Source: Thamnaconus septentrionalis (Eukaryota > Chordata > Actinopteri > Tetraodontiformes > Monacanthidae). Taken from it: DNA of 64,000 nucleotides. The translations under genes were made by a program, and so were the position numbers. A model generated the notes under the pieces. It searched no databases. It was not told where the DNA came from and saw only the letters and a list, made by a program, of their open reading frames with translations. The first letter of the stretch is position 1, and each line of letters opens with the position of its first letter. Shown here in pieces: positions 13,401 through 34,759 of this stretch. The stretch spans positions 7,197,001 to 7,261,000 of the forward strand of contig CM020513.1 of assembly GCA_009823395.1 (NCBI GenBank), read 5' to 3'.

Positions 13401-14580
13401 TTTCTACATTTCTGATTTATTTCAATGCTGCTTAACATTTTTTGTGCTTGTTTCTGATGCGTCTTGATGTGTGACTCTGGATGAGAAGAGATTAACCTGG
13501 AGCAGTCGATGTCCCCCTCTGGTGGTTCTCGGGAGGAACTGCAGTCTGACGTTTATTTTTGATAAGTAACTGATCTCCAGGAACTAGACAGAGCAATGCA
13601 GGGAGGAATGATGGTTTCAGCACGAAACACAGTTCATAACACATGTTCAATATATTCCTGATTAAATGTAAATTCATATCATAAATCTGAGAGCTTCATT
13701 TTGGCCATATGCCAAAACATAATTTAAAGACACAATAGTTTTTGGACTTTGGACTTAGGATTTATAAGGAGTCATTTTCTTTTTGTTGACATTTTAGTTT
13801 TGTTGACATTTAATTTTCAGAGTGAACACACCCTTTAAAAACACTTCATCATCATAAACTGTCCATCATTTGTTCTTTATTCAGATTGTGGGGCTGCAGT
13901 TTGTCAGAGGTCAGCTGTGATTGCCTGAAGTCCAACCCCTCCCCTGGAGCTGAGTGAAAACCAGCTGAGGGATTCAGCAGTGAGGGGTCAGTGTTCACAG
14001 CAAAGACTAGAAACTGGAGACTCGGAGGTCAGTATTGGTTGGAACCAGTGGATGATGGTTTCAGCACTAAACACAGTTCATTACACAGCAAAGGTCTAGT
14101 ATCCCCATTTACACTGTGGGAGGAGAATGGTGACGGTCAGCCAAACACAGCTGGAGGTATTGAGAGAGGATCGGATGGCGAGTAAAAAGCTCCATCTAGC
14201 CGTGGCCGACAGAACTACAACAAGTGGAGACGCGACTGACTCGCCGAGGTTCCGCCCCTTCTCCACCTGCAAGTTGCACATGATTCCTGCTCCACGTCGA
14301 CGCTCTTCTCACACAGTGTTGTCCCGGGAGCCACAATACTGCAACTGAATCCTCGCTAGAAGAACCAGGGCTCGGTTGATTGGACCGACGCTTCCGGTTC
14401 GCCTGTTGACTGGAAGGGCGTTTTTGACCCGACTCTCGGTTTTCCCGCCACCGCCATGTGTTTGCGGGCGGACAGAAGTAAGCCCACAGTGGGCGGGGCT
14501 TACTGACTGGACTTTGGCCGCTGAAGGCGGTGTGGTCGGTCTACCCTCCGGTTCGCTTCCGACCTGGATTCATTGCGGAC
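10406..14580. other. Intergenic, no recognised gene
   Basis: Two longer open frames (11082-11705 and 12781-13338, plus) have no recognisable domain. A block of about 35 bases, GATGGTTTCAGCAC.AAACACAG, is present at about 13608-13642 and again at about 14053-14087. Region 14376-14670 becomes CpG-rich and may be the promoter side of the thioesterase gene. Confidence 0.4.
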
Positions 14581-14673
14581 GCTAGCTCGGACGACTTCTC
14601 TGCACTGGACCCGGACCCGGAGCTGAAGGTTCGGACACTTTCTGGTTCTCTTACGGTGCCTTTCGCATGGAGT
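14581..14673 (+). other. Possible noncoding first exon of the thioesterase gene
   Basis: A CpG-rich stretch ends at a good donor context, AGT followed by GTGAGTGAG (donor at 14674). The next strong acceptor downstream is the one before the ATG at 15287. This is inference from splice signals only; no transcript evidence. Confidence 0.25.
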
Positions 14674-14863
14674 GTGAGTGAGTTTCCTCTCGGTGTTGTT
14701 GTTGTTGTTGCTGTTGTTGCGGTTTTGCGGGTCAGACGTCGGGACGTAGATCGAGTCCAGAAGTGCAGCTCAGACAGCGTCTCCGCGTAGGAAGTGACGT
14801 CACATGGGGTTTGAACCTTTGATGTTGTGAACAGAGCAGAGCTGCTGGCTGCTAAGCAAAAGG

Positions 14864-14865
<2 letters not shown>

Positions 14866-14917
<52 letters not shown>
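14866..14917. repeat. (CT)n microsatellite
   Basis: Pure CT run of about 25 units, 370 bases upstream of the thioesterase start codon. Confidence 0.97.
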
Positions 14918-15074
14918 ATTGTTCATCTGGAAGTCTGCCCTCTGTTATGTCACAAAGGGTCAGACTCAGCGACCACGCGAGACGGCAGGTAAATGTGTGG
15001 CCACTGGCAGAATGTGGACACTCTAAAAGTGTAACAGACGGTTGACAGAGGCTTGCATCTGGAAGCAGGTGTGA

Positions 15075-15230
15075 ATCCTCCTGTGTCACATTCAAGGTTC
15101 TTCCGTCCTCCTGCATCACTTTCAAGGTTCTTCTGTCCTCCTGCATCACTTTCAAGGTTCTTCTGTCCTCTTGCATCACATTCAAGGTTCTTCTTCTGTC
15201 CTCCCGCATCACGCTCAAGGTTCTTCAACA
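15075..15230. repeat. Minisatellite of about 29 bases upstream of the thioesterase start
   Basis: About five to six imperfect tandem copies of a unit containing TTCAAGGTTCTTC and GTCCTCCTGCATCAC. The array is pyrimidine-rich and ends about 45 bases before the acceptor at 15285. Confidence 0.9.
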
Positions 15231-15286
15231 TCACGTCTGCTCACTCGTCTCCTTCTCCTCCCTCTTCTTTTTTAGCTGACCCCAGG

Positions 15287-18105
15287 ATGGACGGTAGCCG
15301 TTGCCTTGTCCAGCTGTCGGCCCATCCCACCAGAGGGCTGATGGATGAGAAGATAACCATCGTGGTCCAGAAGGCCCCACCTGGTCTCCAGCTGACTGTC
15401 CGCGGCCTCCACCAGTGTGAGGACGGACACAGCTGGGAGGCTTTTGGCCACTATGTGTCCGATTCCACAGGGGCCGTTGACGGTACGTCACTAAGCAGCT
15501 CTTGGAAAGTTGTGAAAGTCAGTCGCGTCAGGACACCTTGTTTTTCTCTCACCGACAGTCTCACAAGACCTGAGCCTGGGCGGAACTTATACTGGGGTGG
15601 AACCGATGGGACTGCTGTGGAGCCTTAGACCAGTTCCAGGCAGCAAACCTGGACTCAGGTAGGACCAGGAGGATGGAGATGTTTCACCAGCAAGCCTTCA
15701 GAGCTGACTGAGTCCCATCGTCCCTCAGACTAAGGAAGATGAACGTCCAGACTCCACTGGGGCTCACCGTCTCGGTGTACCAGGGTCACCAGAATGAGGG
15801 CTTTGCTGATCTGGTTCCTCTGGCTACCGTGGAGGTGGAGCGCTGGTACATGGCGCCCGGTATCCACAGAGTCAACGTGACGGAGGACGGACTCAGCGCC
15901 ACCCTCTTCCTTCCCTCAGGTAGGACCAGAGTCTGTGGGGTGGGGGGTAGCTTCACTGTTAAGGCTGATTCACACAGAAAAACACGTCTGCAGTGCATCA
16001 GCGCTTGGAAAGCGTGTCGTACCATCGCAGGGTTGCGCGAAAACCCAGGTAGTTTTGTGTGTACTGAAAGAAAATAACAGTGAAACAAAACTCATTTGCT
16101 AATTCGAATTTTGTCTTAAGTATCGCTGTGTAAAAATAGAAAGAAAAAAAACAAACAAACTGCAGGTATTACACAAAATACAGGTATTAAAGTATACATG
16201 CATTTTTGTTCATGACAGATTGAAAGTGAAATCTGCTTTATTGTCTGACACGCACGCTGAATTTAATGGCCGCGATCTACTGCGGAGCCGACGAACGCGC
16301 CGTAGACGCTTTAAGTGTGAATAAGGTGTAAGTGTTCTGGGTGTGGGTCTTTTTTTCCCGTGTGAAGGACCTGGACCTTTCCCTGGCATCTTGGACCTGT
16401 GGGGCGGTGGAGGGAAGCTGGTGGAGAACCGCGCAGCACTGCTGGCCTCCCACGGCTTCGCCTCCATGGCCCTGGACTACTTGACCCCCAAGATCACCTT
16501 GGAGACGGGGAAGATGGTCGGCAACGACTACTTTGAGGTGAGGATTAAGCGAGGGAGGTGCTGACACATCCAGGGTGTGTTTGTGTGCTCAGATGTCAAG
16601 GAGGACCATAAAGAGTGGGTGGAGACTCCGGTCGTTGACCTTCCTTCTCTGGTTTTTTGAGGTTAAACCAGCTGCTGCTGCTGCTCCGCTGCTCAGCCTT
16701 CACTGTCCAGAGCAGGGATAGGCAAACGTTTTGATTCATGGGCCACAGTGTTTTGGTGACCCACCTCATTGGGGGAAAAAATATTGTATATGATATGTAG
16801 AAAACATGTGCTTTAGATGTCAATTGAAAATGAACCAAAGCAAAGTTCCAAGAAAATATGTGTCTTTGAAGCCCATTTTGCTCTTTATTGAAATGACAGC
16901 TATTTTATGACTTACTGACTATCAATATAATTTCTTCAACTTCGGCGGCCGGAAAAAGCTCGACGGGCCGCATGTGGCCCCCGGGCGGTAGTTTGCCCAT
17001 GCCTGCTCCGGGCCTTGACAGGAAACCGATCCCGGTTTCCTGAGCTGTGTATTAAGAGGGTGGAAGGAGAAGCAAAGGGTGGACTCTCATCCCAGCACTG
17101 TGGTTCCTGGGAGGAACCAGGTGAAGTCTCCAGGTGGAGGAAGGCAGCAGCTGTGACCTTCGCTGGTTCTCACGAGTTCTCACTGGTCCTCGCTGGTTCT
17201 GATTGGCTCTCACTGGTCCTCGCTGGTTCTCATTGGTTCTCGTTGGTTCTTGCTGGTGTCAGAGGATGGTAGGAGTGAACTTTCTCCCCTCTGCTCTTCT
17301 TATGACCCTCCTCCTGTTGCAGAAAGCCTTCAAAGTCATGGAGAAACATCCTCAGGTCGCGGGCGACAGCATCGCCGTGGTGGGCCTGTCCTTCGGCACC
17401 AGCATAGCTCTCAAGATGGCTGCCTACTCCCAGGTGGCGAAGGTGAGACAGCCAGCAGCAGCTTGTCTACGGCTGGACCGCTCAGGTCACACCCTGATTC
17501 CATCCTCTCCTCCTCCTCCCCCTCATCCTCCTCCTTGTTCTCTTCCTCCTCCTCCTCCTACTCTTGTTCCCATCTCAGCCCAGGTGTGTTGTGAGCATCA
17601 GTGGGAGTCACATCCAACCGGTGGATGGAACAGTGGAGGACATGCTCAAGTTCTTCCACAAGTCAGTGGCTCCGCCCTCACTTCCCTCACTTGGCCACTA
17701 GAGGACGTGTAATGACATTTATATGACCTTCCAGAAACGTGGAGAAGACCCGAGTGAGCGAGGCCGGCGAGAAGATCTGGCGAGACCTGCTGCTGCCCAT
17801 TCCCACCGACCTCCAGTTCAAAGTGGATGTGAGTCCTGAAGCCGACCTCTAGTACTGGTGCTAGTTCTAATGCTGGTGCTGGATCTGGTTCTGGTTCCTG
17901 TTCAGCTGCTGGTTCTGGTTCTAGTTCTGGTGTTGGATCAGGTGCCGGTTCTGATGCTGTATCAGGTGCTGAATCTGGGGCTGGTTCTGGTTCTAGTTCT
18001 GGTGCTGGATCTAAAGCTTGTCCTGTTGCTGGTTTTGGTGCTGGTTCTAGTTCTGGTTCTGGATCTGGTTCTGTTGGAGTGTTTACAGCCTCTGTCTCTC
18101 TCACT

Positions 18106-18165
<60 letters not shown>

Positions 18166-18724
18166 GTGGTCCAGTGGCTCACCTCACCTAACATCTGTCT
18201 GTCTGGACCAGATGGGACGTATCCGCTGCCCCCTGCTAGTGATTGTCGGGGAAGACGACCAGAACTGGGCGGCGCCTGAGTCTGCAGCAGATGTGAGTCT
18301 TGACCGCGGCATGTGCGGCATCACGCTGACATCACGCTGACGGCTCTCTTGTCCCCCCACCCACCAGATGCAGGAAATGATGTCACGGGCAGGTAACGCC
18401 CACCTGCTGACCGTCCTGTCGTACCCCAACGCCGGTCACCTAATCGAACCTCCGTACTCTCCGCACACCCGGAGCAGCGGCTTCAGATCTGTCGGCTCTC
18501 GGGAGAAAGGTGCGGTGACACTTCAAAGTGGGCGGGACTAAAGTGGGCAGGGCTTTAGAGGAGGACTGACCGCTGTTCCTGGCTGTGTGTGTGCAGTTTT
18601 TGGCCTGTGGGGCGGAGACACGGCCGCTCACTCCTGGGCCCAGGAGGACGCCTGGAAGAAGATGCTGCTCTTCCTGAGGGAACACCTGCACAGCCGGGAG
18701 GGACCCGGACCCGTCCACCAGTGA
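15287..18724 (+). CDS. Acyl-CoA thioesterase / BAAT-family alpha/beta hydrolase, ten exons, with an apparent frameshift
   Basis: Exons: 15287-15482, 15559-15658, 15729-15919, 16368-16537, 17323-17442, 17579-17661, 17735-17829, 18212-18292, 18368-18509, 18597-18724. The N-terminal half is the thioesterase/BAAT beta-sandwich domain ([20 protein letters not shown], then ERWYMAPG); the C-terminal half is the alpha/beta hydrolase ([21 protein letters not shown]). The nucleophile elbow is GLSFG, Ser codon at 17389-17391; the presumed acid is in VGEDDQNW and the His in [10 protein letters not shown]. Ser favours fatty acyl-CoA hydrolysis, since bile-acid conjugating BAAT uses Cys (family knowledge). 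Without the break the product would be 434 residues, close to the usual 420. No peroxisomal SKL-like tail is seen (it ends PVHQ). Exon 7 has one base too many: AAAA at 17820-17823 puts exon 8 out of frame, giving a stop near 18279 before the catalytic Asp and His. This could be a null allele, a pseudogene or a sequence error. A poly(A) signal AATAAA lies at 18817. Confidence 0.85.
16714..17005 (+). mobile_element. MITE of the GGGCAAAC family, copy 2 of 4 (most complete)
   Basis: Begins AGGGATAGGCAAACG and ends TAGTTTGCCCATGCCT, giving imperfect terminal inverted repeats. It lies in intron 4 of the thioesterase gene in the sense direction. Internal blocks are shared with 9395-9690 (same orientation) and with 28576 and 49190 (opposite orientation). 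Confidence 0.75.
17160..17265. repeat. Minisatellite, CTCGCTGGTTCT type
   Basis: Imperfect short tandem units of the form TCTCACTGGTCCTCGCTGGT within an intron of the thioesterase gene. Confidence 0.85.
17850..18165. repeat. GGTTCT-type minisatellite followed by (CA)n
   Basis: 17850-18072 is an array of GCTGGTTCTGGTTCTAGTTC-like units. 18106-18164 is a pure CA run. Both lie in the intron between exons 7 and 8 of the thioesterase gene. Confidence 0.9.
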
Positions 18725-18816
18725 CCGGGTCGGTTGGCGCCAAAGGCCCCGCCCACTCCACCAGGTGGGCGGTTCCCAGCCGCTCTCTCAGGCACCCTGT
18801 GGCTCCTTACCAGTGT

Positions 18817-18822
18817 AATAAA
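18817..18822 (+). terminator. Poly(A) signal of the thioesterase gene
   Basis: AATAAA 93 bases after the TGA at 18722-18724; the first canonical hexamer downstream of the stop. Confidence 0.7.
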
Positions 18823-19334
18823 GCAGTTTTTTTCAGCCTCACTGTGGCTCCGCCCCCTTTCTTCGGATTTTTTTTGCCTGCAGTACCACGAGTGACCACC
18901 GGGTGGTACAAATCAGCGCGTAATACACACAAGAACAAGATCAACATCCAAAACAAAAAAAATAGTTGTACTGATTTAGTTTGAAAAAGTATTTTAGTCA
19001 CGTGTCAGTGACGCTGACGCCGTTTCTGGACCAGAACCAGGAGGAGCAGCTGGTTCTTTGTACTCCGATCTAAACCTTTGAATAAAGTTTCTTTAAAAAA
19101 GAAAAGAAAAGAAAAGAAAATGTTCCCGTAAAACAATACCAGGTCGCAAATGTGGGCCGAGTAGAGCCGAGCCGAGCCGAGCAGAAACCATCCATGGAAA
19201 GGCAGCATTAGAAACTTACTCACCTTGTCTGTCGGCTTATCGTAGTGGTTGTTGTTCTTCTAAATAAAAGCTGCCTGATGTTTTACCAAAAAATAAATAA
19301 ATAAATAAATAAATAAATAAAAAAAAGAGGAGCA

Positions 19335-19713
19335 AGGGCGACACGGTGGCGCAGTGGTTAGCGCTGCCGCCTCACAGCGAGAAGGTCGTGGGTTCGATTC
19401 CGGGGCCCGGACCTGTGACCTTTCTGTGTGGAGTTTGCATGTTCTCCCCGTGTCTGCGTGGGTTCTCTCCGGGTTCTCCGGCTTCCTCCCACAGTCCAAA
19501 AACATGCATGTGAGGTCAATTGAATATTCTAAATTGTCCGTAGGTGTGCATGTGAGTGTGAATGGTTGTTTGTCTCTATGTGGCCCTGCGATGAACTGGC
19601 ATCTTGTCCAGGGTGTCACCCTGCCTTCGCCCTAAGACAGCTGGGATAGGCTCCAGCAGACCCCCGTGACCCTGAATTGGAATAAGCGGGTATAGAAGAT
19701 GAATGAATGAATG
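19335..19713 (+). mobile_element. tRNA-derived SINE, copy 2, with clear target-site duplication
   Basis: Same family as 10023-10405: A-box-like GGTGGCGCAGTGGTTAGC, B box GGTTCGATTCC at 19391-19401, (GAAT)n tail. The 12-base flank AAAAGAGGAGCA is found at both 19323-19334 and 19714-19725. An (AAAT)n run at about 19290-19320 precedes it. Confidence 0.92.
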
Positions 19714-19889
19714 AAAAGAGGAGCAGCTGGAGGAGCAACAAGAAAGAAACCTGTACAATTGTAGTTTTAGTCCATTGCCGCTGGGGGGCGACCTGCCTCC
19801 GTCAATCTCTCCATCTCTCTCTTTCTCCCGCTCTCCCTCTCCCTCTCCCTCTGTCTCTTACTCCCTCTCCCTCCCTCTCCTCTCGTTCA

Positions 19890-20330
19890 ACTTAGTGCAT
19901 CGCCGCACGAGTCGCGCACTCGCACGCGCCTCCTCTTCAGCATCACACGCCGAGGCGGCATGTTGGTGTCATCGTGGTCGGTTGGGAGGGGAGTGGGGGT
20001 GCGGAGTGGGACAGCTGGTTCCTCGGTCCCTCGCCAGTGTGACGCGTAACCTGGCGCCGCGCGGTGAACGGGAGTTGCGGGCGGCGGAAGGTGCACGGAG
20101 ACCCGGCGCAGGGGCGGGGTGGGGGGGCTGGTAACCCGGAGCGGGACCCGGTGGGCGTCGATCTATCGATCCGGACCGGAAGAAGTTTCACCTGGAAATG
20201 TTGCTGATGTGACGGAGGCGGGAAGCACCTGGGTGACCTGGGGGGGCTGCTGCTGCTGCAGGTACCTGAATGTAACACGAGCTCCGGCAGGTTGGTGACG
20301 GCCGAGGTGCGTTCTCGGGATCAGTAACTC
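19890..20330. promoter_or_regulatory. CpG island, probable grm8 promoter
   Basis: Dense CpG and GC-rich motifs (GGCGCCGCGCGG, GGGGCGGGG) about 1 kb upstream of the grm8 coding start. An acceptor-like GCTCAG at about 21127 would begin the coding exon, so a noncoding first exon in the island is likely but its donor is not fixed. Confidence 0.5.
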
Positions 20331-20489
20331 AGTGAGTCCACAGAGATCAGTGATCGAGCAGCTGATTCTGCTGGAATTACCTCGACCTCCTCGTGTGCGC
20401 GCGCATGTGTTATTATTTGTTATTAATGTTTTTGGCCCATTGTCAGTTTCAGGGCTGCACAAAAGCAGAATGAAAATCAACTTATTGAG

Positions 20490-20516
20490 AAACAGAGAGA
20501 GAGAGAGAGAGAGAGA

Positions 20517-20559
<43 letters not shown>

Positions 20560-20578
20560 TGTGTGTGTGTGTGTGTGG
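20490..20578. repeat. Alternating (GA)n and (GT)n microsatellite
   Basis: Four blocks in the order GA, GT, GA, GT, each 8 to 14 units or fewer, suggesting a duplicated compound repeat. Confidence 0.93.
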
Positions 20579-21286
20579 GGTGCCCTGCTGTGTTCATCTC
20601 CATTGGGTTTTTGGGGGCAAAAACCCATTTGGTAAAAGTAGATAAACCAATCAAATATTTGAAGTGACCTCACGGACTGGCACGTGACCTCTGACACCAC
20701 CACAGTCAGTGTTGTCGTCAGTGTTGTCGTCAGTGTGCTAGCGCAGGGCTTCCCATGCAGCGTGAGCATCTCGCCGGGGACCCCTGTCACGAACCGACAA
20801 TGTGACAAAAATTAGACCCCCCCCCACCAAATAAATGGTTCGGTAACCCCCTCTTCTGACTCTAGGGTTGGAGTTAGAAAACCACTGTGCTGGTGCACTG
20901 CTTGCCCTCGTGGCTATCTTGTAGCTGAGCGCCTCAGTGCTCAGTGCCTCAGCGTCTGCAGGACGTTTTTGTCACCAGACTTCCTGATTTCTCTTTCCAG
21001 AGAGCTGCGAGACACGCTGGGTTCTGGCACCAGGTGGTTCCTCACCTCTCTGACGTCCTTGCCGTTTGACCGCTGACTCTCTCTCTCTCTCTCTCTCTCT
21101 CACCCCCACCCCTCCGGTTCTGCTCAGGTCTCAGCGGCGACGATGTGAAACCAGCTACGGGCCTGAAGCTCCACGATGTCCCCACGTGAAGCAGCAAGTC
21201 ACTGGGTCCAGCGTTAGTGGGCGGGGCTTCCAGGATCAGTTGAGAGCACATGTCCTGTCTGGTCGCCGCAGCCTGATTGGGACAAG

Positions 21287-31002
<9,716 letters not shown>

Positions 31003-31312
31003 GTTCAGCCGGCCAATGACAGAAGGTTCCCACCGGCTGCCGGACGAACCGGCTGAGGAACCGAAGCAACGTCGTTTCATGTTTACAGACTTTTAAAAGA
31101 AAAAAATGTGTTTAAAGTTTTGAATAGAAAATTGTGAATCGCTGTGTTTTGTTGTGACTCCAATTGTGCGTTTTTGAAGGGGAAAAAAACTTGTATGTTT
31201 TGTGTTTCCTGTCTGATGTCGTCCCCCTGCCTCGCTGTTTTGAGGCTAACTAGCCGTTAGCTCGTGGTTGGAACGAAGCATGCTTGTCTTTTTATACAAA
31301 TGATCTGTTTGT

Positions 31313-31318
31313 AATAAA
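31313..31318 (+). terminator. Poly(A) signal of grm8
   Basis: AATAAA 311 bases after the TGA at 31000-31002, with TTTGTAATAAAGGAATG context. Confidence 0.7.
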
Positions 31319-32180
31319 GGAATGTTTCACAAAGCTGCTGCAGCGTTTTCCCATCTGTGGTAGCGCTGACACTCAGGATCTCATAGCTAATGTTTTTTTG
31401 TTTTTTTTTATCTGAGCTAATGCTAATGGTAACTGCAGTGGGACCCTGGAGAATCCTTAAAGAGAGCGGTGGGGCCAAGTGGGTGGGGCCATTGGTGGTC
31501 CTGGGACTGATGCTATTTGATTGATTAGTTTTTTGTTAGCTGCTCGCTGCTCGTGTTTGACTCCACTCGCTACTTGCATTATGTTAGCCGCTTACCCACC
31601 GCATCCCACAAATGCGTGTCATTCTCAGGGTTGCGGATCTTGTCTGCAGATCCTGAACCTCCACAACTTCCAGGATGGAAAGTCACACTCACACATTCAC
31701 AAACACACACAGAACTAAATGTGAACTTGTGGCCAACTGTCGCTAACGTCAAGTTTTTTAACATGGAAACTTTTTCAGTCTCCTTCCGACTCAGGTCACG
31801 TCAGTGTTTTTTCCGCATGCGATTAGCTGATCTGTGACAAAGTGGCCTATGATTGGCTGATCTACGACCTGCCGCCCTGTGATTGGTTGATGTGCGATTG
31901 GCATCTCGGATTACACGACTCCTGCTGCTCTGAACTCAAAACGCCGCCCGTGATGAGGCGGCGGCTCGTCGTGCGTCTGCGAGGCTTCAGGTTACAATCT
32001 ATCACAGCGCAGCGCTACCTGAGCCGACAGCTTGTCTCCTTCTGCTTCAGCTCCTCTGCTTAAACTGCTGTCACTTCCTGTAACCCCCAAACCCCTCCAT
32101 GGCTGCAGTGCACTCCCTCCTACCCCCTTCTGTTTTTTTTTCAACGTCTGACATTTCCTCCCGTGTTGGAGAGACAGCAC

Positions 32181-32220
<40 letters not shown>

Positions 32221-33972
32221 ACGCACAGAGCTATGCTAGCTGTCACAGCGTTTTAACTGTCACACTATTTTAACGCTAAACTACAAGCCCCACCCCCCGG
32301 GCAGCAGCACCAGCTGACTCTGTCGCCGGCTTCACATTAAACCAGTTTTTTCATTTTAATGGTTCACCTCTTCATAAAATGCAGGAAAAAAACGAACACA
32401 CCGTAGCCTCTAAACACACTAAGCTGCACAATGCTGGCTCACGGGGATGTTGGAATTAATAAGACTAACTTCCGGTGCTGTTTGCAGTTAGCGTCAAGGG
32501 CTAACTTACAGTGGGGCTAGCATCAATGCGGCTAACTCGCGTTAGTATGCTGCATGAGGTTGTTCATTGGTAGCAGAGGCAGTCCTGGCTACTTTTGACC
32601 CTCCCCACCCCCAAATCTTTCGTGGCCATGGGTGCTGTCGGACCGAAATGTACAACGCAATGTACACATTGCCCATATCAAAAAAGGCCTCTGATTGGTG
32701 GGAACGGGATGAATCATTGCGGATGGTAGTCAGAAACCTGCAAGAGTGGATGTACATGAAACGCGACACACATACACACACCTGCTCACAGAGAACCAAT
32801 CAGCCAAACATGAACACACACACACACACATTATCCCCTCCTGGGCCGAGGCTATAATTAGAAGAGGCCTCTGGGGGCCGCTGCAAGCAGATGACCTGTC
32901 GTGGTCGCTCACTAATTAACCAACCACGTGCTGCCATGTCACGCACTCAATGGATTGTTGAACAATATTCATATTTAATACCAGAACTTCAGACCTGTTC
33001 CCTCGCACACTCTGAGGAATTTAAAAAAAAAACACCTCCTGCTGGATCTCTGCTGTCACTGCAGGGCAACACGCTGGAGGATGTAGATGATGACAACAAG
33101 CTTGGCGTCCATTAGGCCCTTTATCAGCTCTCAGTGTCCACGGAACTATCATCTAGCCCCAACCAGCAGGAGAAGAAGAGGAGCAGCGACAGCTAGGGAA
33201 GTATCATCGTCTTGGGAAGGAGCAACAGCTAGGGAAGTAGCGATGGCTAGGGAAGTGGTGATGTTTCAAGAAGGAGCGACAGATAGGGAAATAGCTACGG
33301 CTAGGGAAGGAGGGACAACTGAAGCGGCAGCGTTGGCCAGGAAAGAAGCGACGGCTGGGGAAGTAGGGACGACTGGTTGTGACGGCTAGGGAAGTAGCAA
33401 CTGCTAGAGAAGTTGCGATGTGAGGGAAGAAGCAATGGATAGCGAAGTAGAGACAGCGCGGGAAGTAGCAAGGGCTAGGGAAGTATTGAGGGCAAGGGGG
33501 CTAGGGAAGGAAGTATTGAGGGAAATACTGACAGCTAGAGAAGTAGCGATGGCATGGAAAGTACTGACAACTAGATTAGTAGTGACAGCTAGGGAAGTAG
33601 TGATGGCTGGAGAAGTGGCGACGCTGGGAAGTAGTGACGCAGGTAGCCCTGCTGTTGATGTGTGTGTTGCCTCTGATTGGCTCTGGACAGGCTGGTTAGA
33701 CTCTGCCCACCAGCCAAACCTTTCAGGAAGCTGACTGGTTCCCGGTTCCCCTTGGAGCACTTCCTGCTCCGCCTACCCAGGAAGTTGTTGGTAGTGCCGG
33801 CAGTTGAGAGCGTCGCCTTCGTTCCGTGGGTCGTCTTGGAGGCTCCGCAGGCGCCGCAGCAGCGAGTCACTAATGGACGTTCATGGAAGTGGACAAACTC
33901 AGACTGGAGCTCCCAGAATGCCGTGTGCTCAACGCTCCGCCACCGTCCTCAATCTGTCGGCGCCGATGAGAT

Positions 33973-34004
<32 letters not shown>

Positions 34005-34759
34005 TGCCGCCCGCCGCGTCTCCTGCTGACGGGGACGAGCTGCTCTGCCTTGTCAGCCTGCGTGGAAATCAAACGCACCTTCTGCAGACAGGCGCATTGG
34101 TAGCGGCTGGGTACCGCCATCCTTGTCCAATCAGCTGAACCTATCAGTCAACGCGGGCTGAGCCATTCACATTGGGCCTAGTGTGCGTGTGTGTATGTGT
34201 GCACGTGTGCGCGTGTGTGTGTGTGTGTATTTTTCTTGCCTCATTAAATTCCAATCAACTGATGAGTCGAATACTCCAGGGTTCATAGGCAGCAAACAAA
34301 AACAAAACAAATGCGGAATGAAATAAAGTAAAAATGAACAAAACCAATGAGGTGGTAATACTTCGGAATTATAAAAATTCATTATTTCGCCAAAAAAATA
34401 GTTTTCATGTAAATGTAAATTCAGCGCATTCCAGAAAGTTCTGTAGGTCTATTTAAACAAAAAAATCTATATTTATGAAAACATCATTTTGATTTCACTC
34501 ACTCACTCATATTCAATACACAGAAATTCAATAACGATGTTCTACTTGGCTTAATTGTCGGTGCCTAGTGCCATACTTCTGTAAGCCTGAGCAGTCTGGT
34601 CTGCATCCAGTTATTGAGAGCCCTGTATTAGTATAACCATCTATCGATCTATTTATCCGACCGCAATGCAGTTTGTCCTAACAGAGTTGCCGTAGGACCC
34701 CGGTCACATTCCGTAGCCCCGGACGGATTCTGTACCTACACCGTCTCCTGTCCTGACAG
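31319..34759. other. Intergenic between grm8 and pot1
   Basis: No gene recognised. It holds a cluster of ATTGG (inverted CCAAT) boxes at about 31850-31905, a CA run at 32180-32220, a minisatellite at about 33150-33650, a CCG/CCA run at about 33972-34010 and GT/CACG runs at about 34180-34230. The open frame at 33677-34138 (plus) has no known domain. Confidence 0.5.
33150..33650. repeat. Minisatellite, GGCTAGGGAAGTAGCGACG type
   Basis: About 25 imperfect units of 15 to 24 bases containing GCTAGGGAAGTAG, GATGG and GCGACAGCTAGG. All frames read through partly open, so derived peptides rich in Ala-Arg-Glu-Val are artefacts. Confidence 0.93.
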
